Shown: positions 8,570-15,445 of the stretch, in pieces
Layout of the letters: each line of letters starts with the position of its first letter
Numbering within the stretch: the stretch's first letter is position 1
NCBI RefSeq assembly: GCF_028649475.1
Contig: NZ_JAQSIP010000015.1
Span: 1 to 56,652, forward strand
Direction of reading: 5' to 3'
DNA from: Curvibacter cyanobacteriorum
Lineage (GTDB): Bacteria; Pseudomonadota; Gammaproteobacteria; Burkholderiales; Burkholderiaceae_C
DNA length: 56,652 nt
The notes under the pieces: generated by a model
The model's database searches: none
Told to the model about the DNA's origin: nothing
What the model saw: the letters and a program-made list of their open reading frames with translations, nothing else
Position numbers and translations under genes: made by a program

Positions 8570-9748
8570 ATGAGCAACAAACCTTTTGACCTGGTGGTGC
8601 ACGGCGCCACCGGCTTCACCGGCCGCCTGGTGGTGGAGTACCTGCTGCAACGCTACCCGGCCGGCAGTGGCCTGCGCTGGGCCATGGGCGGGCGCAGCGC
8701 CGCCAAGCTGGCGGCCGTGCGCGACGAGGTCGGCGCCCCGGCCGACACCCCCCTGATCGTGACCGACAGCGCCAGCCCCGACAGCCTGCAGGCCCTGATG
8801 GCGCAGACCCGCCTGGTGCTCAGCACCGTGGGCCCGTACCAGCTGTACGGCAGCCCGCTGGTGGCCGCCTGCGCGCAGGCCGGTGTGGACTACGTCGACC
8901 TGTGCGGCGAGCCGGCCTGGATGCGCCAGATGATCGATGCGCACCAGGCCACGGCGCAGGCCAGCGGCGCGCGCATCGTGTTCTCCTGCGGCTTTGATTC
9001 GGTGCCGTTCGACCTCGGCGTGCTGCTGCTGCAAGACGAGATGAAGGCCCGCTTCGGCCAGCCCGCGAACCGCGTGCGGGGCCGGGTGCGCAAGATGAAG
9101 GGCACCTTTTCGGGCGGCACCGCCGCCAGCCTCAAGGCCACGCTGGCCGCCGCCGCGCAAGACCCGGCCGTGATGGCCCTGCTGCGCAACCCCTTCTCGC
9201 TGACGCCCGGCTTTGAAGGCCCGGCCCAACCGCCGGGCCACAAGCCGATGATCGACGAGGCGCTGGGCCTGTGGGTGGCCCCGTTCGTGATGGCCGCCAT
9301 CAACACGCGCAACATCCACCGCAGCAACTTCCTGCTGGGCCAGGCGTATGGGGCCGACTTTGTTTACGACGAGATGCTGATCACCGGCGCCGGCGACAAG
9401 GGCCAGGCCATCGCACAGGCCGTGGCCGCCGACAAATCGCTGGGCGCCGAAGGCGGCCCCCAGCCCGGCGAGGGCCCGTCGCGCGAGGAGCGCGAGGCGG
9501 GCTTTTATGACCTGCTGTTCCTGGGCCAGGACAGCGCGGGCCACCAGTTGCGTGTGGGCGTCAAGGGCGACCGCGACCCGGGCTACGGTTCCACGTCCAA
9601 GATGATCGCCGAGTCGGCGGTCTGCCTGCTGCAGGACCGCCAGGACACCGCGGGGGGCCTCTGGACCTCGGCCTCGGCCCTGGGCCAGGCCCTGATCCAG
9701 CGCCTGCGCGCGCACGCGGGCCTGAGCTTCGAAGTCGAAGCCGACTGA
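8570..9748 (+). CDS. Trans-acting enoyl reductase / saccharopine-dehydrogenase-like protein
   Basis: The 392-residue protein opens with FDLVVHGATGFTGRLVVEYL, a Rossmann NAD(P)-binding fold with GATGFTG, followed by GGRSAAKL for the cofactor phosphate. VLSTVGPYQLYGSPLVAAC and DYVDLCGEPAWMR are characteristic of the SCCPDH / trans-acting enoyl reductase family (COG3268), known from lipid biosynthesis in mycobacteria and present in many proteobacteria. It is probably a cytoplasmic NAD(P)H-dependent reductase; the substrate is unknown. The ATG at 8570 follows GGAG. It converges on the transporter-acyltransferase gene. Confidence 0.82.
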   Translation: MSNKPFDLVVHGATGFTGRLVVEYLLQRYPAGSGLRWAMGGRSAAKLAAVRDEVGAPADTPLIVTDSASPDSLQALMAQTRLVLSTVGPYQLYGSPLVAACAQAGVDYVDLCGEPAWMRQMIDAHQATAQASGARIVFSCGFDSVPFDLGVLLLQDEMKARFGQPANRVRGRVRKMKGTFSGGTAASLKATLAAAAQDPAVMALLRNPFSLTPGFEGPAQPPGHKPMIDEALGLWVAPFVMAAINTRNIHRSNFLLGQAYGADFVYDEMLITGAGDKGQAIAQAVAADKSLGAEGGPQPGEGPSREEREAGFYDLLFLGQDSAGHQLRVGVKGDRDPGYGSTSKMIAESAVCLLQDRQDTAGGLWTSASALGQALIQRLRAHAGLSFEVEAD

Positions 9749-9754
9749 ACCCAC

Positions 9755-9776
9755 GCGGGGGCAACCAGCCCCCTGC
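9755..9776. terminator. Hairpin between convergent genes
   Basis: GGGGGC (9757-9762) and GCCCCC (9768-9773) form a perfect stem with an AACCA loop, extended by GC pairs around one bulged T. It lies between the stops of two convergent genes and lacks a T run, so it may help stop transcription from either side. Confidence 0.35.
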
Positions 9777-9834
9777 GCGCCCGGGGCGCCCGGAGCACGG
9801 CCAACACGGCCACCCCGCAGCGCGCCCCTGCCCC

Positions 9835-11787
9835 TCAGTGCCGGGGCGTGCCGCGTGCCAGCAGCTGCGCCACCTGCGCGTGCAGCAACTCAGGGCTCAG
9901 GCCTTGCGGGGCCAGCGCGGGGCCGACGTTCAGCCCCACGCGGTTGAACACACCGCGGCGGAAGGGCCGCACCATGGCCACCGGCTCGCCACCGCGCAGC
10001 TCGATGCGGCTGAAGAACGAGCCCCACAAATCGGTCAGGGCCATTGGGATCACCGGGGGCGACAGGCCCTCGTCGCGGGCCCGCTGCAGGATCTTGGCGA
10101 TGCCGCCCTTGAAGGGTTGCAACTGGCCGTCGCGGGTGATGCTGCCCTCGGGAAAGATGGCCAGCAGATCGCCCTCGCGCAGCACCTGGGCCGCGCGCTC
10201 GAAGGCCGCCTCGTAGGCCACGGGGTCTTCCTTCTGAGGGGCAATGGGGATCGCCCGCGCCAGCCGGAACAACGCGCCCAGCACCGGCAGGCGAAAGATG
10301 CGGTGGTCCATCAGGAAGTAAATCGGTCGCGGGCTCGCGGCCATCAGCAACACCGCGTCGATGAAGCTCACATGGTTGCAAGCCAGCACCGCTGCGCCGG
10401 TGCTGGGCAGGTGCTGCTCACCCTGCACGCGGAAGCGGTACACAAAGCGCGACAGGCCCCAGGACACGAAACGCAGCAGGTACTCGGGCACCAACAGGAA
10501 GATGTAGCCCGCCACCAGCGCATTGGCCAGGCCCACGAACAGGAACACCTGGGCAATGCTGCAACCCAGCGCCAGCAAGGCCCCCGCCAGCACCGCGCTG
10601 GCGATCATGAACAAGGCGTTCAGGATGTTGTTGGCGGCGATGATGCGCGCCCGGTGTGTGGGCTGGCTGCGCAGCTGGATCAAGGCGTACATGGGCACGC
10701 TGTAGAGGCCTGCAAACAGGCTCAGCAGGGCCAGATCGGCCAGCACACGCCAGTGCGCCGGCTGGGCCAGGAACGCCTGCAGCCCCCAGGTGGGCCCGTT
10801 CGGCAGGCCGCGCGAGGCGAAATACAGGTCGATGGCGAACACGCTCATGCCGATGGCGCCCAGGGGCACCAACCCGATCTCGACATGGCGACGCGACAGC
10901 AGTTCGCACAGCAGCGAACCGACGCCCACCCCGATCGAGAACACCACCAGCAGCAGGGACGCCACCTGCTCGTCGCCGTGCAGCACGTCCTTGGCAAAGC
11001 TCGGGAACTGACTCAGGAACACGGCGCCAAAAAACCACATCCAGCTGATGCCCAGCAGGGAGCGGAACACCACCGGGTTCTGCCGCGCCAGGCGCAGGTT
11101 GCGCCAGGTTTCAGTGAACGGGTTCCAGTTGAGGGTCAGCGCCGGGTCGGTGGCCGGCGCCAGCGGCACCGCCTGCACCACCAGCCGCCCCAGCAGCGCC
11201 ACCAGCACACAGCCCAGCGCCACCCAGTGCGGCCCCACGCCGGGCACCGCCACCAACAGGCCCCCGGCCACCTGGCCGAGCAAGATGGCCACGAACGTGC
11301 CCATCTCGACCAGGCCGTTGCCCCCGGTCAGCTCGCGCTCCCCCAGCACCTGGGGCAGGTAGGCGTACTTGACCGGACCGAACAAGGTGCTGTGCAGGCC
11401 CATCAGGAACGTGCAAGCCAGCAGCACCGCCACCTGGCTCTGGACGAAGCCCCAGGCCGCGAGCAGCATGATGGCGATCTCCAGGTTCTTGACCAGGCGC
11501 ATGAGGCGGGTCTTTTCCCATTGGTCAGCCAGCTGGCCCGAGGTGGCCGAGAACAGCACGTACGGCAGGATGAACAAGGCCCCAATCACCAGCCCCGCCA
11601 GGCTGGCCGGCAACCAGGCCACCTGCAGCTGGTAGGTGACCATCACCGTGAAGGCGAACTTGAACAGGTTGTCGTTGGCCGCGCCGAGGAACTGGGTCCA
11701 GAAGAACGGCGCGAAGCGGCGCTGGCCCAGCAGGGCGAACTGGTTCGGGTGCGCGGTGTCGTGGTCGTTGGGCTGGGTAGGCGCCAT
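9835..11787 (-). CDS. MFS lysophospholipid-type transporter fused to a 1-acylglycerol-phosphate acyltransferase
   Basis: The 650-residue protein is a fusion. Residues 25-435 form about twelve membrane segments of an MFS transporter with the LplT-like start FFWTQFLGAANDNLFKFAF. Residues 440-650 form a PlsC acyltransferase with the catalytic NHVSFID (HX4D) at 471-477 and FPEGSIT at 545-551. In E. coli, LplT flips lysophospholipids inward and the separate Aas re-acylates them. Here the transporter and acyltransferase are joined but the Aas acyl-ACP synthetase part is missing. It probably serves inner-membrane phospholipid remodelling. The ATG at 11787 is chosen; a TTG two codons upstream is possible. 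Confidence 0.88.
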   Translation of the reverse strand: MAPTQPNDHDTAHPNQFALLGQRRFAPFFWTQFLGAANDNLFKFAFTVMVTYQLQVAWLPASLAGLVIGALFILPYVLFSATSGQLADQWEKTRLMRLVKNLEIAIMLLAAWGFVQSQVAVLLACTFLMGLHSTLFGPVKYAYLPQVLGERELTGGNGLVEMGTFVAILLGQVAGGLLVAVPGVGPHWVALGCVLVALLGRLVVQAVPLAPATDPALTLNWNPFTETWRNLRLARQNPVVFRSLLGISWMWFFGAVFLSQFPSFAKDVLHGDEQVASLLLVVFSIGVGVGSLLCELLSRRHVEIGLVPLGAIGMSVFAIDLYFASRGLPNGPTWGLQAFLAQPAHWRVLADLALLSLFAGLYSVPMYALIQLRSQPTHRARIIAANNILNALFMIASAVLAGALLALGCSIAQVFLFVGLANALVAGYIFLLVPEYLLRFVSWGLSRFVYRFRVQGEQHLPSTGAAVLACNHVSFIDAVLLMAASPRPIYFLMDHRIFRLPVLGALFRLARAIPIAPQKEDPVAYEAAFERAAQVLREGDLLAIFPEGSITRDGQLQPFKGGIAKILQRARDEGLSPPVIPMALTDLWGSFFSRIELRGGEPVAMVRPFRRGVFNRVGLNVGPALAPQGLSPELLHAQVAQLLARGTPRH

Positions 11788-11917
11788 GGGCAAAGGTCCT
11801 TGAGACAGGTCAGGCGGGGACCGGGCGCACCAGGGCCGCCGCCAGGGATCGATGCGGGATTTTGCCCCGCGGGCGCGCGCCGTGCCGGGCGCCGGGCCCA
11901 GCCGGGGTCGCCGCGCC

Positions 11918-13198
11918 TCAGGCCGGGGTGGTGAACACCGTCAGCACGCCGGTGTAACCGTAGAGGTGGTGGCGGGCGATCTCGCCACCCGCGAAAAAGC
12001 CCACCAGGGGCACGTCGCCCAGCGCGTGGCGCACGATCTGCAGCTCGGCGCTGGGGCCGCCAAAGTGGGGCCCGCCGCGGCCCGAGCAGCTGACATAGAC
12101 CGCGCCGGCGATGCGCCGCGCCGGGTGGGGCGCCGCGCCCAGCGCGTCCCCGGCGACGGTGGTGGCCAGGTCGGCCGGCCACATTTCGGGTTCGAGTTCC
12201 TCGCGGATCTCGGCACAGATGCGCATCAGGTCGGCCCGCGCGGCCTGCACATGGCGCTGGCAGAAGGCCATCTGCATCCCCACGCTCAGCGGGTGGGCCA
12301 CCGCCACGCCCTGGCGTGCCGGGTCCAGACCGATGATGTGGCGCACCAGCACGTCGGCGCCAAAGTGGCCGCTGCGGTTGATGCTGTCGTCGCCGGGCGC
12401 GCTCAGGCCGACCAGGGTGGAACGCACCACCTCCAGCGCCTGTTGCAGCGCGGGGCTGCGCTGCGGGCCGTTCAGGTCCAGGCTGACGCGCAGGTCGCGC
12501 AGCAGCACGGTCAGCGCGGGTTCGCCGTCGAGTTCGAGCAGCACATGGCCGTCCACCGCAGTGATCTCGTGCACCTTGGACACCGGCAGGCAGCCCTGGG
12601 TGACGCGCGAGATCAGGCTCACGTCTTCAGAGAACGCCACCCCGCTGAGCCCGCCACTGAACACCCCCCGCGCCGCGCCCTGGCCGCGCATGTTGCCGTC
12701 GCCGCCGACGGCGAACTGCACCGTGCCCTGGCGGCTGGCGGCCAGCCCGCCAAACAGGTAGCCGGTGGCGGTGCGCTCGGCCATCTCGGCAATCAACTCG
12801 GCCACGTCGGGCGTGCTGGCGTCGGCATGGACCAGGGCGGTGTGGGGCTCAAAGCCCAGGCCCAGCGGCGCCACCCCGGAAAACACACGGTAATGGTGGG
12901 CTGGCAGCTCGCACAGCAGCACGCTGAGCGCCGGCTCGTCAAAGTACTCGGCGTTGTTGGCCGCCACGCCCACACCGACCGTGCCCGCCCAGTCGGTGAC
13001 CTCGGGCAGCTCGGCCGACAGGAAGTCCAGCAGGTCCTGGGCCTCGGGGGCGTAGTGGTCCGTGATGTAGAGCAGGCCCAGCGAGGGGCTGTGCGCGTAC
13101 TCGGGCAAGGCCATCTGCGCGCGCAACTGCGCCAGCACCAGGCTGGCGGCCATCCGCCATTGGGGGTGGGTGGCGTGACCCGAAGGAAATAAAGACAT
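11918..13198 (-). CDS. FIST-domain sensory/ligand-binding protein
   Basis: This 426-residue soluble protein matches the FIST_N plus FIST_C architecture. SLGLLYITDHYAPEAQDLL and GTVGVGVAANNAEYFDEPALSVLL lie in the N-terminal part, GYLFGGLAASRQGTVQFAVGG in the middle, and VPLVGFFAGGEIARHHLYGYTGVLTVF at the C-terminus is the classic FIST_C ending. FIST domains are proposed to sense small ligands such as amino acids, and often stand alone near signalling genes. No output domain is fused here. The ATG at 13198 follows GGAG. It lies on the same strand as phaM but is separated by a terminator, and 130 bases precede the next gene. Confidence 0.85.
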   Translation of the reverse strand: MSLFPSGHATHPQWRMAASLVLAQLRAQMALPEYAHSPSLGLLYITDHYAPEAQDLLDFLSAELPEVTDWAGTVGVGVAANNAEYFDEPALSVLLCELPAHHYRVFSGVAPLGLGFEPHTALVHADASTPDVAELIAEMAERTATGYLFGGLAASRQGTVQFAVGGDGNMRGQGAARGVFSGGLSGVAFSEDVSLISRVTQGCLPVSKVHEITAVDGHVLLELDGEPALTVLLRDLRVSLDLNGPQRSPALQQALEVVRSTLVGLSAPGDDSINRSGHFGADVLVRHIIGLDPARQGVAVAHPLSVGMQMAFCQRHVQAARADLMRICAEIREELEPEMWPADLATTVAGDALGAAPHPARRIAGAVYVSCSGRGGPHFGGPSAELQIVRHALGDVPLVGFFAGGEIARHHLYGYTGVLTVFTTPA

Positions 13199-13232
13199 GG
13201 GGGCTCCGCTAAGTCAGGCCCCTATTCAACCG

Positions 13233-13264
13233 CAAAAATGACCCGGTCCGGCGCAGACCGGGTC
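13233..13264 (-). terminator. Intrinsic terminator after phaM, closing the leftward copper/phaM unit
   Basis: Read on the minus strand, GACCCGGTC and GACCGGGTC form a perfect 9-bp stem with a 7-base loop, followed by ATTTTTG. It begins 7 bases after the phaM stop codon and ends the run of leftward genes that starts at 19434. Confidence 0.88.
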
Positions 13265-13270
13265 GGCGGC

Positions 13271-14137
13271 TCAACTTGCGCGGCGGCGGGCCGGGGCCTT
13301 GGCGGCGGGTTTCTTGGCGGGCGCCCGGCGCGGGGCCTTGGCCGCAGGCTTGGCAGCCGATTTGGCCGCCGGCTTGGGGGCCGCGGCCGAAGCGGCCTTG
13401 GCCGAGCCGCGCGCAGCCCGGCGCACCTGGGCCGTGGCCTCCAGGCCCGCCCCCACCGTCTTGGCGACCGATTCAGCCGCCGTCTTGAAGGCTTCGCGGG
13501 CCAGGTTCTGGCTGCCCTCGAGCGGGTTGGCCGCGGCCGCGTCCTTGAGGGCCGTGCTGGCAATGTGCTGGAACTGCTGGGTCAGCGCGCCCCACCACTG
13601 CAGCGGGTCAATGACACCGGCCCGCGGGGCGTCGCCCGAGGCCTCGGCGCTGGCGGCCGCCGGGTCGGCGGCGGCAGGCTCTGGCGCCGGTGCGGGCGCG
13701 GGGGCCGGTGACGGCGCGGCGGCCGGGGTGGGGGCCGGCGTTGGCGCGGCCGCACGGGCTGCGCTGTTGAAGGTGTCGCTGGCCTTTTGCACCTGGGCCA
13801 TGACGTCGGCGGTCTTGACCTTGAAGGACTCGGCCAGGTCGCCCATGCTGAAGTTCATGCCCTTCAGCGTGGCCAGGGTCATCTTCTGCACCTCGAGCGC
13901 CTGCACCGTGGCGGCCAGGGCGCGCGAGTTCTGGTCGAGCCAGAACTGCACCGCCTTGAGCTCTTCGATGCGTTTGTCCAGCTCTTCGACGTTCAGGGTG
14001 GGGGCCACCCAATGCGACAGATTGGGCAGGTGCGGCAGGCCTTGCGAAGCCCCTTTGACCGCTGACTGAGCCAGGTTCTGCAGAAACTCGAAACCCGGGA
14101 CCAACTTACCAAAACCAAAAGGGGTGGAATCGCTCAT
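13271..14137 (-). CDS. phaM: PhaM-type polyhydroxyalkanoate granule protein
   Basis: The 288-residue protein opens with STPFGFGKLVPGFEFLQNL, the PhaM family signature, and contains WVAPTLNVEELDKRIEELKAVQFWLDQN (split: WVAPTLNVEELDKR, then IEELKAVQFWLDQN). A Pro/Ala linker follows around 135-165. The last 35 residues are rich in Lys, Arg, Ala and Pro with AAKPAAKAP and AKKPAAK repeats, like histone H1. Ralstonia PhaM activates PHA synthase and tethers granules to the nucleoid through such a tail. The ATG at 14137 has GGAG six bases upstream, better than the ATG at 14152. It is the last gene before a terminator and may be co-transcribed with the copper genes. Confidence 0.85.
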   Translation of the reverse strand: MSDSTPFGFGKLVPGFEFLQNLAQSAVKGASQGLPHLPNLSHWVAPTLNVEELDKRIEELKAVQFWLDQNSRALAATVQALEVQKMTLATLKGMNFSMGDLAESFKVKTADVMAQVQKASDTFNSAARAAAPTPAPTPAAAPSPAPAPAPAPEPAAADPAAASAEASGDAPRAGVIDPLQWWGALTQQFQHIASTALKDAAAANPLEGSQNLAREAFKTAAESVAKTVGAGLEATAQVRRAARGSAKAASAAAPKPAAKSAAKPAAKAPRRAPAKKPAAKAPARRRAS

Positions 14138-14253
14138 GGCATGCTCCGTCATTGTGTGTTCTGAGGCCGATCAGCTTAACTGAAGGGCGTCAGCGCACGG
14201 GCCACAGCGGCCCGATTGAGCGGCCAACGGCGACCGTCTGGAGGCTGGTGGTG

Positions 14254-14718
14254 TCAGTGCGCGTGGCCGCCCGTGGCGCCGCTTGGGGCCACCGCCTTGA
14301 CGGGCACCTTGAGCTCCAGTTGGCTGTCCACCCCCTTGGCGTCGCGCAGCAGCAAGGTGATGGGCACGGTGCTGTCCTTGGCCAGCGGGGCCTTCAGGTC
14401 CAGCAGCATGACGTGGTACCCCCCGGGCTTGAGCTCGACCGCCTGACCGGCCGGCAGCGGCAGCGAGGGGACCGCGCGCATCTTCATGACATCGCCATCC
14501 ATCTTCATCTCGTGCAATTCGGTGACGCCGGCGGCGGGCGAACGCACACCGACCAAGGTGGCCCCCGCGGGCGCGGTCAGGGTCATGAAGGCCCCAGTGG
14601 CCTTCTGGCCCGGCACGCTGGCGCGCGCCCAGGCGCCCTTCACATCGACCCCCTGGGCCGACACCGCAAACGACAGCGCGCACAAAGCGGCGCCCAACAC
14701 AGCAGAGAACTGACGCAT
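14254..14718 (-). CDS. PCu(A)C periplasmic copper chaperone
   Basis: The 154-residue protein has a signal peptide (MRQFSAVLGAALCALSFAVSA) and a PCu(A)C domain. The copper site is an exact H-X10-M-X21-H-X-M: His69, Met80, His102 and Met104. The tail GATGGHAH adds two His. Such proteins carry Cu(I) in the periplasm, for example to the CuA centre of cytochrome oxidase. GAGGAG lies ten bases before the ATG at 14718; an ATG at 14727 is too close to it. It follows the YcnI gene by 128 bases and shares the strand with the TonB receptor, which fits a copper import route. Confidence 0.93.
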   Translation of the reverse strand: MRQFSAVLGAALCALSFAVSAQGVDVKGAWARASVPGQKATGAFMTLTAPAGATLVGVRSPAAGVTELHEMKMDGDVMKMRAVPSLPLPAGQAVELKPGGYHVMLLDLKAPLAKDSTVPITLLLRDAKGVDSQLELKVPVKAVAPSGATGGHAH

Positions 14719-14846
14719 GAAATCCATACTCCTCAAAAAAGGGGGCCCGCCCAGCGCCCTGGCCGGCGGCCAGCCGCGCGCGATGCCCCGAACCCAAACC
14801 CGACACGAACCGGCCGCCGGGCACCCGCCCCGCGGCGCCCCGCACC

Positions 14847-15386
14847 TCAGTGAACGTGGGCCGGCGCTGCGGCAGGACCGACCTGCAGGCGAGCGGCCGG
14901 GGCTTTCAGGCCCTCGGTCGACACCCCACTGGCGGGCACCTCGGCCCAGTCGACCTCACCCACATCGCAGCTTTGACGCACCTTGAACCACAGGGTTCCC
15001 GCTTGCGCGGGCAGTGTGCCACGCACGGTGAATTCGTCGTAGAAGGCGGTCGGCAAGGCACTGTCGGCGCTGTTGGCACGCCAGCTCACCTCGACCACGT
15101 CCTCGCTGATGCGCCGCCCATGGCTCTCATAAGGCTCGGCCAGCGCAGCGCGCTGCACCACCGCAGTCCAGCCGGCCTTGGGCATGGGCTGCGCGCCCCG
15201 AAACCCGGCCGGCAGGCGCACCGTGATGCCCGTGGTGAAGCTGGCGCCTGCGCACGCGTGCCCGACCTTGAACACCGCCTTGTACGCGCTGCCCGCCACC
15301 GCCTGGGGCTGATCCAGCGTGACGTGGGCCGAAGCCAGGGCCGACAGCAAGGCGGTGCTGGCGGCCAGGGTGCGAATCAAATGCAT
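14847..15386 (-). CDS. YcnI/DUF1775 copper-binding protein
   Basis: The 179-residue product begins with a signal peptide ending in ALASA, so the mature protein should start with His21 (HVTLDQPQAVAG). In Bacillus YcnI the N-terminal His forms a copper-binding brace. GFRGAQPMPKAGWTAV, EVSWRANSADSALP and LWFKVRQSCDVGEVDWAEVP are further DUF1775 landmarks, and the C-terminus ends in HVH. AGGAGG precedes the ATG at 15386. It sits between the TonB receptor and the PCu(A)C gene; YcnI and PCu(A)C are often adjacent or fused. The likely role is periplasmic Cu(II) capture and hand-off to the chaperone. Confidence 0.92.
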   Translation of the reverse strand: MHLIRTLAASTALLSALASAHVTLDQPQAVAGSAYKAVFKVGHACAGASFTTGITVRLPAGFRGAQPMPKAGWTAVVQRAALAEPYESHGRRISEDVVEVSWRANSADSALPTAFYDEFTVRGTLPAQAGTLWFKVRQSCDVGEVDWAEVPASGVSTEGLKAPAARLQVGPAAAPAHVH

Positions 15387-15445
15387 GGAAAACCTCCTGG
15401 GCCCTGTGAACCCCTCTGTGAAACCAAAACACGCTGTCGACCGCA

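Noticed and set aside
11852-13192. Plus-strand frame of 446 codons opposite the FIST gene
   Set aside because: It is a shadow of the FIST protein, which has recognisable N- and C-terminal family segments.
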